Shown: positions 47,572-60,995, counted from the first letter of the stretch. The stretch: 64,000 nucleotides of DNA from Inia geoffrensis (GCA_036417435.1 CM070902.1:138559886-138623885); one strand, 5' to 3'. The notes: a model not told the origin generated them from the sequence alone. Numbers and translations: made by a program.

Positions 47572-50500
47572 ATGGTAATAGGAACATACATATTGATAAC
47601 TACCTTAAACGTAGATGGATTAAATGCTCCAGCCAAACTACATAGACTGGCTCAATGGATGCAAAAACAAGACCTATATAGATTCTGTCTATAAGAGACC
47701 CACTTCAGACCTAGGGACACATACAGACTGAAAGTGAGGGGAAGGAAAAAGATATTCCGTGCAAATGGAAATCAAAAGAAAGCTGGAGTAACGGTTCTCA
47801 TATCGGACAAAATGGACTTTAAAATAAAGACTATTAAAAGAGACAAAGAAGGACACTACATAATGATCAAGGGATCAATCCAAGAAGAAGATATAACAAT
47901 TGTAAATATTTATGCACCCAACATAGGAGCACCTCAATACATAAGGCAACTGCTAACAGCCATGAAAGGGGAAATCGACAGTAACACAATCATAGTAGGG
48001 GAGTTTAACACCCCACTTTCACCAATGGACAGATCATCCAAAATGAAAATAAATAAGGGAACACAAGCTTTAAAAGATACATGAAACATGATGGACTTAA
48101 TTGATATTTATAGGACATTCCATCCAAAAACAACAGAATACACATTTTTCTCAAGTGCTCATGGAACATTCTCCAGGATAGATAATCTCTTGGATCATAA
48201 ATCAAGCCTTGGTAAATTTAAGAAAATTGAAATCATATCAAGTATCTTTTCCAACCACAATGCTATGAGATTAGATATCAGTTACAGGAAAAAATCTGTA
48301 AAAAATACAAACACATGGAGGCTAAACAATACACTACTTAATAACCAAGAGATCACTGAAGAAATCAAAGAGGAAATCAAAAAAATACCTAGAAACAAAT
48401 GACAATGAAAACACGACGGCCCCAAACCTATGGGATGCAGGAAAAGCAGTTTTAAGAGGGAAGTTTATAGCAACACAATCCTACCTCAAGAAACAAGAAA
48501 CATCTCAAATAAACAACCTAACCTTACACCTAAAGCAATTAGAGAAAGAAGAACAACAACAACAAAAAAAAGTTAGCAAAAGGAAAGAAATCATAAAGAT
48601 CAGATCAGAAATAAATGAAACAGAAATGAAGGAAATGATAGCAAAGATCACTAAAACTAAAATTTGGTTCTTTGAGAAGATAAACAAAGTTGATAAACCA
48701 TTAGCCAGACTCATCAAGAAAAAAAGGGAGACGACTCAAATCAATAGAATTAGAATGGAAAAGGAGAAGTAACAACTGACACGGCAGAAATACAAAGGAT
48801 CAGGAGAGATTATTACAAGCAACTCTATGCCAATAAAATGGACAACCTGGAAGAAATGGACAAATTCTTAGAAAAGCACAATCTTCAGAGACTGAACCAG
48901 GAAGAAACAGAAAATATGAACAGACCAATCACAAGCACTGAAATTGAGACTGTGATTTAAAATCTTCCAACAAAAAAAAGCCCAGGATGAGATGACTTCA
49001 CAGGCGAATTCTATCAAACATTTAGAGAAGCTAACACCTATCCTTCTCAAGCTCTTCCAAAATAAAGCAGAGGGAGGAACACTCCCAAATTCATTCTATG
49101 AGGCCGCCATCACTGGGATACCAAAACCAGACAAGGATGTCACAAAGAAAGAAAACTACAGGCCAATATCACTGATGAACATTGATGCAAAAATCCTCAA
49201 CAAAATACTGGCAAACAACATCCAAAAGCACATTAAAAGGATCATACACCATGATCGAGTGGGGTTTATCCCAGGAATGTAAGGATTCTTTAATATACGC
49301 AAATCAATCAATGTGATAAACTATATTAACAGATTGAAGAAGAAAAACCATATGACCATCTCCATAGATGCAGGAAAAGCTTTTGACAAAATTCAACACC
49401 CATTTATGTTAAAAAAAAAACCTGCAGAAAGTAGGCATAGAGCGAACTTTCCTCAACATAATAAAGGCCATATATGACAAACCCACAGCCAACATCATTC
49501 TCAATGGTGAAAAGTGAAAGCATTTCCACTAAGATCAGAAACAAGACAAGGTTGTCCACTCTCACCACTGTTATTCAACACAGATTTGGAAGTTTTACAC
49601 ACAGCAATCAGAGAAGAAAAAGAAATAAAAGGAATCCAAATCAGAAAAGAAGAAATAAAGCTGTCACAGTTTGCAGATGACATGATACTATACATAGAGA
49701 ATCGCAAAGATGTAACCAGAAAACTACTAGAGCTAATCAGTGAATTTGGTAAAGTAGCAGGATACAAAATTTATGCACAGAAATCTCTGGCATTCCTATA
49801 CACTAATGATGAAAAATCTGAAAGAGAATTTAAGGAAACACCCCCATTTACCATTGCAAAAAAAAGAATAAAATACCTAGGAATAAACCTACCTAAGGAG
49901 ACAAAAGACCTGTATGCATAAAACTATAAGACACTGATGAAAGAAATTAAAGATGATACCAACAGATGGGGATATATACCATGTTACTGGATTAGAAGAA
50001 TCAACATTGTGAAAATAACTATACTACCCAAAGTAATCTACAGATTCAATGCAATCCCTATCAAACTACCACTGGCATTTTTCACAGAACTAGAACAAAA
50101 AATTTCACAATTTGTGTGGAAACACAGAAGACCCCAAAGAGCCAAAGCAATCTTGAGAAAGAAAAACAGAGCTGGAGGAATCAGGCTCCCTGACTTTGGA
50201 CTATACTACAAAGTTACAGTAATCAAGAGAGTATGGTACTGGCACAAAAACAGAAAGATAGATCAATGGAACAGGATAGAAAGCCCAGAGATAAACCCAC
50301 GCACATATGGTCACCTTATTTTTGATAATGGAGGCAAGGATATACAATGGAGAAAAGACAGCCTCTTCAATAAGTGGTGCTGGGAAAACTGGACAGCTAC
50401 ATGTAAAAGAATGAAATTAGGACACTCCCTAACACCATACACAAAAATAAACTCAAAATGGATTAAAGACCTAAATGTAAGGCCAGAAACAGTCAAACTC

Positions 50501-51253
50501 TTAGAGGAAAACATAGGCAGAACACTCTATGACATAAATCACAGCCAGATCCTTTTGGGCCCACCTCCTAGAGAAATGGAAATAAAAACGAAAATAAAGA
50601 AATGGGACCTAATGAAACTTAAAACCTTTTGCACAGCAAAGGGAACCATAAACAAGACAAAAAGACAACCCTCAGAATGGGAGAAAATATTTGCAAATGA
50701 AGCAACTGACAAAGGATTAATCTCCAACACATACAAGCAACTTACGCAACTCAATATCAAAAAAACAAACAACCCAATCCAAAAATGGGCCGAAGACCTA
50801 AATAGACATTTCTCCAAAGAAGATATACAGATGGCCAACAAACACATGGAAGGATGCTCAGCATCACTAATCATTAGAGAAATGCAAATCAAAACTACAA
50901 TGAGGTATCATCTCACACCAGTCAGAATGGCCATCATCAAAAAATCTAGAAACAATAAATGCTGGAGAGGGTGTGGAGAAAAGAGAACCCTCTTGCACTG
51001 TTGGTGGGAATGTAAATTGATACAGCCACTATGGAGAACAATATGGAGGTTCCTTAAAAAACTAAAAATAGAACTACTGTACGACCCAGCAATCCCACTA
51101 CTGGGTATATACCCTGAGAAAACCATAATTCAAAGAGTCATGTACCACAATGTTCATTGCAGCTCTATTTACGATAGCCAGGACGTGGAAGCAACCTAAG
51201 TATCCATCGACAGATGAGTGGATAAAGAAGATGTGACACATATATAAATGGAA

Positions 51254-51306
<53 letters not shown>

Positions 51307-51345
51307 AAATAATATTATATTACAGCCATAAAAAGAAACAAAATT
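47572..51345 (+). pseudogene. L1 ORF2 pseudogene (endonuclease / reverse transcriptase)
   Basis: ATG at 47572. The endonuclease domain is recognisable: NIYAPN at 47904-47921, GEFNTPL near 47998 and SRIDN near 48174. An early TAA stands in the CLQETH-type motif near 47690. Compared with remembered L1 sequences, GDFN has become GEFN and the IDH histidine is Asn, both catalytic positions. The reverse-transcriptase words [18 protein letters not shown] and FADDMI (Asp-Asp pair at 49676-49681) are split over frames. The longest surviving frame, 49937-51199 (420 codons), covers the thumb and C-terminal region with an intact Cys/His knuckle ([16 protein letters not shown]). It then runs out of frame before the normal C-terminus. 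Confidence 0.92.
51257..51298. repeat. (TA)n microsatellite in L1
   Basis: About 20 TA repeats where the L1 consensus has a short TATATA near the end of ORF2/3' UTR. Confidence 0.9.
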
Positions 51346-52348
51346 GAGTTATTTGTAGTGAGGTGGATGGACCTAGAGGCTGTCATACAGAATGAAGTAA
51401 GTCAGAAAGAGAAAAATAAATGCTGTATGCTAACACATATATATGGAGCCAAAAAAAAAAAAAAAATGGTTCTGAAGAACCTAAGGGCAGGACAGGATAA
51501 AGACGCAGATATGGAGAATGGGCTTGAGGACACAGAGAGGGAGAAGCGTAAGGTGTGACGAAGTGAGAGAGTGGCATGGACATATATACACTACCAAATA
51601 TAAAATAGCTAGGGGGAAGCAGCCGCATAGCACAGGGAGATCAGCTCGTGCTTTGTGACCACCTAGAGGGGTGGGATAGGGAGGGTGGGAGGGAGACGCA
51701 AGAGGGAGGAGATTTGGGGATATATGTATACGTATAGCTGATTTACTTTTTTATACAGCAGAAACTAACACAACATTGTAAAGAAATTATACTCCAACAA
51801 AGATGTTAAAAAAAAAAGATCAGTTGAGAGTAATCACTGTATTAGTCTGACGTAGGTGAAACCCCTGAAATTATAAATAATGTAAGGAACATGGGAAAAC
51901 TGCATGTTTAATAAATGTCAGCTTTCAGAAAGAACAAGAATTGTAGTGATTCAACAAGTTAAAAAACAATCTGATAGATCAGCAATAATTTAGTATGTGT
52001 ATATCTTGCTTTTAAAGTTAAAAGTGAGATTAATGTAAAAAAAAATACTGTGTTAGATGCTCTCATTTTACAAGCAATGTAAAGTATTTCCTCAGGAGGT
52101 CAGTAAGATCATCAGATGTCATATTTATTACTTGGCTTTTGTCCCACCGACGTATAAATTCTACCTTGTAAGCCTCATACAAGAAATGGTCCCATTGCTG
52201 CTGATTGCAACTGATTTGCAAAACTATCAAAGTTTTAAGAGTGATTGAAGGTTTCAGGCTTTTTCTCCTACCTTGCATGCTGAGAATGATATATATAATA
52301 ATATTTTTTCTTTATGACTTATGGCTTCATAAATGTCAGGTATACTTG

Positions 52349-52351
<3 letters not shown>

Positions 52352-52381
<30 letters not shown>
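52352..52381. repeat. (TA)n microsatellite
   Basis: Uninterrupted TA repeats ending in GTATGTAT, in AT-rich intergenic DNA. Confidence 0.9.
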
Positions 52382-52390
<9 letters not shown>

Positions 52391-53207
52391 AGATTATTCT
52401 ATTCTCAGCTGCATGGTTTTTGGTATATGTTTATACACCAAATTGCTCATTCAGCCTTGATAGATTGAAAAGCATTTCTAAATTTAATTGAGAAAGCTCT
52501 CCAAGATAGGAGAAAAGAATACCTTCTACGTTAATATGTAGGTAATTAATGTATACCAATATTTAGAATAAATGTTTATTTGAAAATAAGATATTTGTTT
52601 ACTAAAATGTTGATGACTTAGTATAAAGAGGTGAATTATGCATCTTTCTAAAGGAAAATCCTTTTAACTTAACTTCCATGACTATTAAAAAGGATTGTTA
52701 ACTTCATAGTCATACTCTGTTGATCCATATACATCTTTAAAATAAATGAAGCAATATCAATGCAAAAAATTCTCATAGAATTGAACCTGCTTTATGCAAA
52801 ATTGTCGAGATGAAAAATTAATTGGATTATCTGCATATCAAAAAGGTATTATTACCCATTCTTGTCTTTTTCTTTCTTACAAAGTGTTTTTAAGTTGAGG
52901 AATAAAATTTTAATTGTCTATGGGAATGTAATTTTTAAACATATTTTTAGTAAAAATGGAAAAATCTTAGAGATTTCTTTTTCCTGATTACTCACTTTTC
53001 TTCATGCCTTTAATTCTAATCTCATTTTCCACACCTTGACATTGTAACAGTTACAGCAAGGCCGACTGGCAGGTTCGTGACGTAGAAAACACGAAGACTT
53101 CTTTGAATGGGGATGCATTCTTGCAGGTCACAAAAACTAGTCCATCCTTGACAAATAATGAGCAGAAAGATTCCTCCTCATGGTTCTAATTAAAGTAAAA
53201 CTAGTCA

Positions 53208-53427
53208 GGGACTTCTCTGGTGGTCCAGTGGCTAAGACGCAACATTCCCAATGCAGGGGGCCCGGGTTCGATCCCTGGTCAAGGAACTAGATCCCACATG
53301 CCACAACTAAGCGTTCACATGCCGCAACTAAAGATCCCACAGGTGGCAACAAAGATCCTGCGTGCTGCAACTAAGACCCAGTGCAGCCAAATTAAAAAAT
53401 GTAAACCAACTGTTTAAAACAATAAAT
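53208..53427 (+). mobile_element. CHR-type SINE, sense, older subtype
   Basis: It begins GGGACTTCTCTGGTGGTCCA and has B-box GGGTTCGATCCC near 53265. The body carries 'aactaag..cacatgccgcaac' repeats and an A-rich tail. Imperfect duplications AAAGTAAAACTAGTCAG and AAAGTAAACCTGGTCAG flank it; two mismatches suggest greater age than the other copies. Confidence 0.9.
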
Positions 53428-54530
53428 AAAGTAAACCTGGTCAGTTATGGCATCGATAGGCCTCTAGAGTCTGCTGCAGTGTGGATTTCCTTCTTCTTTT
53501 AACTGGAATGACCGAGCAACTGAAGTGATGGGACCGATCTGCCTGGAGAGGACTTGGCCCCAAAGAGCACACAGTTTCCAGTTTCACAGAGTTAGGGAAA
53601 TGATGCTTAGAGAGAACAATAATTTCGACTAGCATTTATTATGTGTATCAGATATGGATTAAGTTCAGCCTCTAATAAAATCGTTTTTGACAAGATGGTT
53701 TTTCTCTCACACACGAAGGAGTAGAGAGGTAAGCTGATGTGGTAACTCCATGGTTACCTGTTTCTGCTGACTCTCTCCCATGTCCATCAGTGCTGAGCTT
53801 CCATCCACGGGATCACCATGTGATCGCAGATGGTTGCCCCGGCTTCAGCATGATACCCACAAGAAGGGGAGTGAGGGAACCAGGGCGGGGGTGAGGCTCC
53901 AAACTAGGTCAGCCACTTTTCCCCACAAGCCCAATGAAACCACTCGGCCTGCATCTCGTTGGCCAACCCCTCTGGAAGGCAGCAGGGAACCTATCACACC
54001 CAACAGTGAGGGTCCTGTTTCACAAAGCAGTGAAAGAATATCGGGCATTTGATGGAGTAGCAACCCTGGCCATAGGTGATAAACACTTAATATGTCATGT
54101 CATTTTAATGCTCACAGTATACTTTTCGGGTCTCCCCACCTGCAAAGCACATTCTTTAGACCGTTGTTTGACACTGCCTCCCCCCATTATAAGCAATAGG
54201 AAAATGTTTCAGAAGGTGTTAATCATTGTCAAGGAGGCCTGAAGGTGGGCACTGCCTGAGATAAATAACAGAAGCTGCAGCATGGCAGTAAAGGCAGGAC
54301 CCCAGAGCCCGTGGAAACGGTGTATCACGCTGAGAAAAAAGGCCAGGTCTTAGAATAGGGGTGAAAAGGAAAAAGCCTTGTTTCTGGACCCAGGTGCTGG
54401 TAAGGATTTGGTCACCTGGGAAAAAAAATAAAGTTCCCACTTGCTGAGGCTGATGTCAGCAGGATAGCAGGTATACTCTTGAAGGTTGCAATGGAGAGGC
54501 ATGCCCAGATCCTCTCAAGAACGGGTGTTG

Positions 54531-54841
54531 GGGGCTTGCCTGGTGGCGGAGTGGTTAAGAATCTGCCTGCCAAGGCCCGGGACAAGGGTTCAAACCCTGG
54601 TCTGGGAAGATCCCACATTTCGCAGAGCAACTAAGCCCGTGAGCCACAACTTCTGAGCCCACGTGCCACAACTACTGAAGCCCACGTGCCTACAGCCCGT
54701 GCTCCACAACAAGAGAAGCCGCCACAATGAGAACCCCTTGCACTGCAGCAAAGAGCAGCCCCTGCTTGTCGCAACTGGAGAATGCCTGCACGCAGCAAAG
54801 CAGACCCAATGCAGCCAAAAATAAACAAATAAAATAAATTT
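54531..54841 (+). mobile_element. CHR-type SINE, sense, long form
   Basis: It starts GGGGCTTGCCTGGTGGCGGA and ends in (AAAT)n-like A-rich sequence. The duplications AAGAACGGGTGTTG (54517-54530) and AAGAATGTGTGTTG (54842-54855) differ at two positions. Confidence 0.9.
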
Positions 54842-54944
54842 AAGAATGTGTGTTGATGTTAGAATTTGAAAGAATTTAAAATAGCATGAAATATCACCTC
54901 TTTCACAGTCACAGTCAACCTGGCTTTCAGAATAGCCAAGCATC

Positions 54945-55183
54945 GGGACTTCCCTGGTGGCGCAGTGGTTAAGACTCCATACTCCCAATGCAGGGGGCCC
55001 ATGCTCGATCCCTGTTCAGGGAACTAGATCCCACGTGCATGGCGCAACTAAGAATTCCAATGCCACAACTAAGGAGCCCACGTGCTGCAACGATGGAACC
55101 ATGAGCTGCAACTAAGGAGCCCACATGCCGCAACTAAGACCCAGCGCAACCAAATAAATAAATATTAAAAAAAAAAAAAAAAA
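54945..55183 (+). mobile_element. CHR-type SINE, sense
   Basis: It starts GGGACTTCCCTGGTGGCGCA and ends with an A run of about 18. Near-identical duplications AGAATAGCCAAGCATC (54929-54944) and AGAATAACCAAGCCTA (55184-55199) flank it. It is only 103 bases from the previous SINE, in the same orientation. Confidence 0.92.
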
Positions 55184-55279
55184 AGAATAACCAAGCCTAA
55201 CGTATACATAAGACTTGTGTAGAAGAGGTAAAGCAGCACTGTTTGGGATTCAGCCTGAGCTCAAGGGGCCCACCTCTGG

Positions 55280-55870
55280 ATGCATTCATACTTCCCAAGA
55301 GAGAAAATTTGATTGGATTGGTGCTTTGGCCATCTGTTTCTGCTGAGCAAACCAGCTCAAAACTTAGTAGCTTAAAATAGCAACATTCATTAATTTCGCT
55401 CATGTGTCTGCAACTTGGGTGATGCTCAGTGGGAATGGCTTATCTCTGTTCCGCATGGCATCAGCTGGGGCTGCTGTATCCACTCTCAGATGGCTCACTC
55501 ACACGGCTGGCAAGTCGGTGCCAGCTGTTGTATTGGAGCTCAGCCAGGTCTGTGGGCCAGGGGCCTTGGTTCCCATGGTAGGGGCCTCTCCATGGATTTC
55601 TTGGGCTTCCACACAGCATGGCAGCTGAGCTAGTCCAAGAGCTAGTCTCCCTAGAGACCAGAGTGGAAGTACATGGCATTTTTATAAGCTGGACTCAGTA
55701 GTCACATCCCATCACTTCTGCCACACTCTGAGACAGTAAAGAGTTCAAGGTGGAGAGGACATCCACTCTACCTCTCAGTGGGAGGGTTGTCAAGGTCACA
55801 TTGTGAGAAGACAAGTGAGATAAGAGATATGCTGTAGGCATCTTTGGAAAATACGATCTGCCCAAATTGG
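55280..55870. mobile_element. Ancient interspersed repeat, possibly MaLR-type LTR
   Basis: 'ctcaaaacttagtagcttaa', 'gtgatgctcagtgggaatgg', 'gatggctcactcacacggct' and 'tcacttctgccacactctg' recall a common mammalian LTR-like repeat. There is no internal retroviral sequence and no open frame of meaning. The family is uncertain. Confidence 0.4.
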
Positions 55871-57246
55871 TGTAGCCCTAAGCATTACAGAGGAAATATG
55901 TTAGGTAGTCTCACATCAAGTGTCCTCAGGAATATATGACATCTCTTGAAGCCAGTGCCCCCATGGCTGTCTTTGGCTTAGACATACATCCCTGGTCCAA
56001 TAATTTTTGGTAGGTGGTAGAACTGGTTTCACCCACTTCATGAGGCATGAGCCGTGGCACAGAACAGATTGTGGGTGGGTCAGACACATAGAAATTTATG
56101 ACTATTCTCAGTACATAAGGTTATGGCGGGACTGGATTGGTCGTGAGCACCTTGAGGATAGGAGTTGAAAAGTCTCAGGCAAGTGTATCCCAAACCGTGT
56201 TGTGCACTAGTAGATGCTCAATAATCATGGAAAAACCAATCACCTACTGAGCTAAGAGTCACTGTACTACCCTTACTCTGGTACCTAGTCAGTCTTTATC
56301 AGCAGAGAGAGCAGAACCCGAAGAATTATTCAATTTCTATCACCATTTTCTCTCCAAGTTTCCCAGTTTGTGCTTTTTCTCACCTTCCATCTAGTGGATT
56401 CTGATATCACTTTTTATCTTTATTTGAAATTGTCCTATTGTATGTGTGTTTTATTTTTAGCTACCTTAAATCTATTCTGGAAGGAGGCAGCAAACAATCA
56501 TAATTGAACTAACAAGCAAGTGGAGCTGAAGGAGATAAAGTGGCCCCAATTTGGAGGGTGAAGGAATCCTGGATAAGGAGCCCAGCATATCATTAAGATC
56601 CTCTCCACAGTTCTTTCTGCCTCACCTCTGGGCTTCTCTTCTTTGCCCTCTGGAGGGTCCATGCAGACAAGAAATACAGGTTCTATGAATCAAAGAGTAA
56701 ATAATCTATTTAAGGTGATGATACAAGCACAAGATATGGGTTGTTTCTTCTCTGGGCCGGAAGACAGATTAACTAGATAAGAGGTGCTATACATTCTTGC
56801 CAAGATGTGCTCCAGCCAGCGCCGGATGTCGGTGAAGGCAGCCAAGCCAGTTGACGGGGCAAGATAGTAAAGTAGGAGACCCATTTATTTCACACTTGCG
56901 TGAATCTGGACAGAAATGTCTCCATCTTGTTGCAAGTGGTGACTGATGACTTTTTACCTGGTGTGAATGTATCCCCACCCCTGTTCATTCCAGATGGACC
57001 TCCATCCTTCCTCTGTGTTTATACTACCCAACTTCCATCTTCAGGGAGTTGAGATAGATATACCTGAGGAAGCAGCCACATGGATTAATGTCAGGATTTG
57101 TGTTCTCCGTGGAGCTGGGAAGTGAGCAAGGAGAACTTAGTAGGCTGGGGGTTGGGGGAGAATGTGAGAAAAAATTCTTAGGGAGTTCTCTGGTTAAACA
57201 GGAGAAACCAGGATTCGTTGTGAAGATCAAAAAGGGGCAGGAGAGG

Positions 57247-57435
57247 TCTTCCCTGGTGGCGCAGTGGTTGAGAGTCCGCCTGCCGATGCAGGGGACACGG
57301 GTTCGTGCCCCGGTCCGGGAAGATCCCACGTGCCGTGGAGCGGCTGGGCCCGTGAGCCGTGGCCGCTGAGCCTGCGCGTCCGGAGCCTGTTGCTCCGCAA
57401 CGGGAGAGGCCACAACAGTGAGAGGCCCGCGTACC

Positions 57436-57475
<40 letters not shown>
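57247..57475 (+). mobile_element. CHR-type SINE, sense, young
   Basis: A near-consensus copy from TCTTCCCTGGTGGCGCAGTG to GCGTACCGC plus a pure A38 tail at 57438-57475. Perfect duplications GGCAGGAGAGG lie at 57236-57246 and 57476-57486. The long pure tail and perfect duplication point to a recent insertion. Confidence 0.94.
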
Positions 57476-57479
<4 letters not shown>

Positions 57480-58439
57480 GGAGAGGAGTCAAAGCCTGGG
57501 ACACAGATTAGAGGCAGGAGTTAGAAGAGGGCTAGAAAGGGATGGGAGTGGGATGAGGGGCTCTGGGTGATTCCACAGTGGAGCCGAGATGTCCACAGCC
57601 TGCCTCTATTGGCCCCTGGATGCACAGGGAGCAGCGGTCAGCCTGGCCTAATGGTGGGAGGGAGGGAAAGACACCGAAGAGCTAATGCTTTCTCTTTGCC
57701 AGAGTTGCACACCCTCCCTGTCAGGTGAGGGACCCCAGCTCCAGGGAGACAACATGAACAGCAGACCCTGGGCTAGGACTAGTGTCCCCACAGCACAGGG
57801 CACATACCCGACTCCTGTCAGAGCTGACAGGGCCACCTGGGGGAGGGGGCAGGCCACCTACGTCTCTGGCCAGATCCAGAGCGGTGACGTGAGGTGTGGA
57901 CAGGGCAAGGCCCAATGCTTTCCTTTGAATAAACAAAAAAATTACCTGTAATAAACATACTTCTCCTAATTTATTTTTTTTTCTTAAATGTTGCTGTGTT
58001 TGTTTAAACAAGGCTGTTGTTTCCAGTAAGAAAATGTCCCACTCAAACTGGCCCAGAGCAAGAAACTTAGGGACTCCTGGACCCAAACTGGGGAAAGGCA
58101 GGAAGACAGCCAGTACCAGGAGTGTCTGGAACGAGGTATGCCAGCCCAGCGACCGCAACACAACCAGGCTTCCAGTTTTCTCTCTGTCCTTCATTCTGAG
58201 ACCAACTTTCTCCACTGGGCTGTAACGATTGGAGCTAGTAGCTCCAGGGGGCTCATCTTTCCATCTTGTCCATCAGAGTAGAAGGGAATCTCTTTCCTTA
58301 CATCAAATTACGAAAAGTCTCCCAGAAGGAAGTAGATTAGACCATCTGGGTTTTATGTCTAACCCCGTGAAAATGGGGATTGGGACTGACTGCGATGGAC
58401 ATTTCTTTCTCTGACCATGAGCTGAAGTCTATGCATATG

Positions 58440-58530
58440 CGTGCATATGCACTGGTTGCTTGCGTGGATGGGTGGAGGGGTAGGTGGGTGGTTGACTAGT
58501 TGGTTGGTTGGTGAGTTGGCTGGTGGAGGA
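58440..58530. repeat. TGG/TTGG-rich low-complexity tract
   Basis: GGTGGGTGGTTGACTAGTTG and several following TTGG units form a G/T-rich imperfect repeat. Confidence 0.65.
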
Positions 58531-59697
58531 GAAGAGGATGCGGGGGAAGCAGTTTCCAAGGGGAATCAGAGCGTGGCAACCAGATGAAGGGCATTCGGGC
58601 CCAGCCAAGTACACAGTTATTCACTACTAGGTGTGCTTCTCTTCTCCATTCCACTCATTTACCCGTGCAGAGAGTCGGAGCTCTAGAAGCATCCAGGTTC
58701 TCAGGATGGTGGATTTACTGATGCTTCTCACATTCTTTTTTGTGCATTTAAAGTCTTTTCTAAATGTTCTGCAGTAAATACCTATCACCTTTGGAGTATA
58801 AGTTTTTAAAAAAAGAACAGAGTGGGTAAGTTTTCATTAACCAAGGCAGAACTATTAAGAACCAAAACATAGAAAAATCCTAATTTTAGGTCTGATATTC
58901 TTGCAGCATAAATGTCTTTTGAAACTTAGTTGCAAAGCTGACTGACCATATTTAGGTGCACATGACCAGGACCATTTTTTGTAGGTAGGAAAAAGGATAC
59001 TGAAAAAAAGAAAAAGGTAAGAGGCCTTCAAAAACTTGCTCCATAAGGCAGAATATATAGATTGTTCTACATGCTCTCCTGTAAGCCAGGCAGTTTACCT
59101 CTTTCTCCTCGGAGACTATGGGAGAAGCAAGGCAGTTTCTGGAACTCTGTATAGACCCTGTGGACGAAGTCACTGTTAAGGACAGGAGCGGGGGAGGCTC
59201 AGGAGATCGTCAGGACCCTGAGAAGCTAAGCAAGACTGAGGCAGACCAGGAAAGATGTTCTCTCCCCATCATGCATAATATCTAATCACTGGGGTTCTTT
59301 TCATTTCTTGCCCTGAGGATCATTTAACACTGAAGAAGATTTTGAATAAAGAGCAAAAATATTCTCCATTTAAAATTCTCTTTTTCGTGCACTTTTGCAG
59401 CAGCCAAAGTTTCCACAATGAATACACACAATACATACTTTGATAGAGTAAAAAGTTATTGAAAATAAACTCCAGTTAAAATCCTCTTTCTAAGAAAGAG
59501 GAAGTGAGAAGAGGGCTGGGGGTGGACCTTCGTGGGGCGATCGCGGGTGACTCCCTCGAGCAGCCGAGCAGGGTTTCCTGAAAAGGGCAGGCTCACTCTC
59601 CAGCTGCTATTGGAGAGTTTAAAAAAAGGGTCAGTGAGAGAGGAAGCCAGTCAGAAATGCTGTATAGAGAAAATACTGGAAGTCTTCCCTTCCACTG

Positions 59698-59930
59698 GGA
59701 TTCCTTCATTCAGCAAACATGTATTGAGTGCCTATTGTGCTCCAGGTGTTAAGAGACGCAGAGGGGAGGTGGAGGGGCCTGGTAAAGCCCAGAGCCCCTG
59801 GAGCCAGATGACCTGGGTTGACATGTTGGCTGTGTGCCCCTGGACAGGTCACCTGACCTCTCTGTGTCCTAGTTGCCTCATGAGATTTTTTTGGTGAATG
59901 CTCTGAACAGTGAGTGCCTGGTGTGTGTTA
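59698..59930 (+). mobile_element. L2 piece followed by MIR SINE
   Basis: 'tcattcagcaaacatgtatt' and 'gagtgcctattgtgctccag' (L2 end) precede 'ggagccagatgacctgggtt' and 'acctgacctctctgtgtcct' (MIR body). Confidence 0.6.
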
Positions 59931-60214
59931 ACGATTGTATAGTACTGGCTGGTGCTCTTACAGTCTCTGCCCTTCAGGAGTTCAGTCCACAGGCCGAAAT
60001 AGCACAAACCGGAAGTCTATGAAACAAGATGAAAGACCTGCCAGGTTTATTTCGTCAAGTTACAGAGTTGCTGGGAGGCTCCCCCGATGAACAGCTTGTG
60101 GGGAGTCATGATGCCCAGGGCTCTGGCCCCAGGTGCCATTTTGTAGGTCACTGGGTCACAGAAGGCATTTCTCATAAAGGGAGAGTCCTTCTAAGTCAGC
60201 ATGACAGGGCGATG

Positions 60215-60412
60215 ATGAAGATTTTATTGAGTAATTCCTCTGTAATAGGCACTTTCCTAAGTGTCCATGTGAGTTAACTCACTTACCTCACCAGATAGGT
60301 ATATTATTACCCCCATTTTACAGATGAGGCAACTGAGACACAGAGAGGTGAGGTAACTTGCTCATGGTCATACAGGTAGTATGTGGTAGAGCTGGGATTT
60401 GAACCCAGATCA
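60215..60412 (-). mobile_element. MIR SINE, antisense
   Basis: 'tattacccccattttacaga', 'tgaggcaactgagacacaga' and 'gctgggatttgaacccagat' are a clear antisense MIR. Confidence 0.8.
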
Positions 60413-60829
60413 TCTCTTTCCGAAATCAGCCTGCATCTCACCAGGGTCACCGTGCAGATGTGCCATTTTTAGTGACTTCAGAGAAAGTTTGCAAAGTGTG
60501 ACCCTGGATGCTGTTTGCATGCTCATTTGAGTTTCACTCATCTGCTCCTTCAGTTGCCGTTTGCTGAGCCCCTTGCTCTCAGCGGGGCACAGTGAGACCT
60601 GCTGGGTGCAGAAGGGAAGCCAGGATCCTCCCATCAAGGTGTTTTGGGCCATAAGGCTTGTGCCCAAATGCAGAGACTGACAAGTTCCTGGTAAGGAGCA
60701 GGTACGGAGCTCAGAGACACAGGAGCAAAGATGGCTTTGGGATGGGAAAGCCGGCAACACCTCAGGGTAAGAGTTGACTTGGAGCAGAGTCTTGAAGGAC
60801 AGAAGGTTTTAACAGACAGTCATTCAAGA

Positions 60830-60995
60830 AAATGACATTGCAGTCAATGATAATTTCTTGGTTTGACAAATATATCATGATTATGGTAATATCACTAGAT
60901 GAAGTACATATGGAAACTCTTTGTACTATCTTTGCAACTTTTCTGGAAATTGAAGTTTATTCCAAACTAAAAACAAAAAAGTTTATTAAAAAAGT
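60830..60995 (+). mobile_element. Old L1-like 3' fragment
   Basis: 'aaactctttgtactatcttt', 'gcaacttttctggaaattga' and a final 'aagtttattaaaa' resemble an old L1M 3' end. Confidence 0.45.

Larger units (their letters stand above)
44480..51804 (+). mobile_element. Full-length L1 LINE (inactive)
   Basis: A 7.3 kb element with 5' UTR, ORF1, ORF2, 3' UTR and A tail. A perfect 13-base target-site duplication AAAGATCAGTTGA lies at 44467-44479 and 51805-51817. The 5' UTR (44480-46626) is GC-rich in its first 1.1 kb and T-rich at about 45670-46110. A (TA)n run of about 40 bases lies near 51257-51298 in the 3' part. Both reading frames are broken. Completeness with a perfect duplication, yet many stops, suggests a cetacean-lineage insertion of moderate age. 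Confidence 0.95.

Noticed and set aside
49937..51199. 420-codon open frame as a host gene
   Set aside because: It reads as the C-terminal part of L1 ORF2 and lies within an L1 bounded by target-site duplications.
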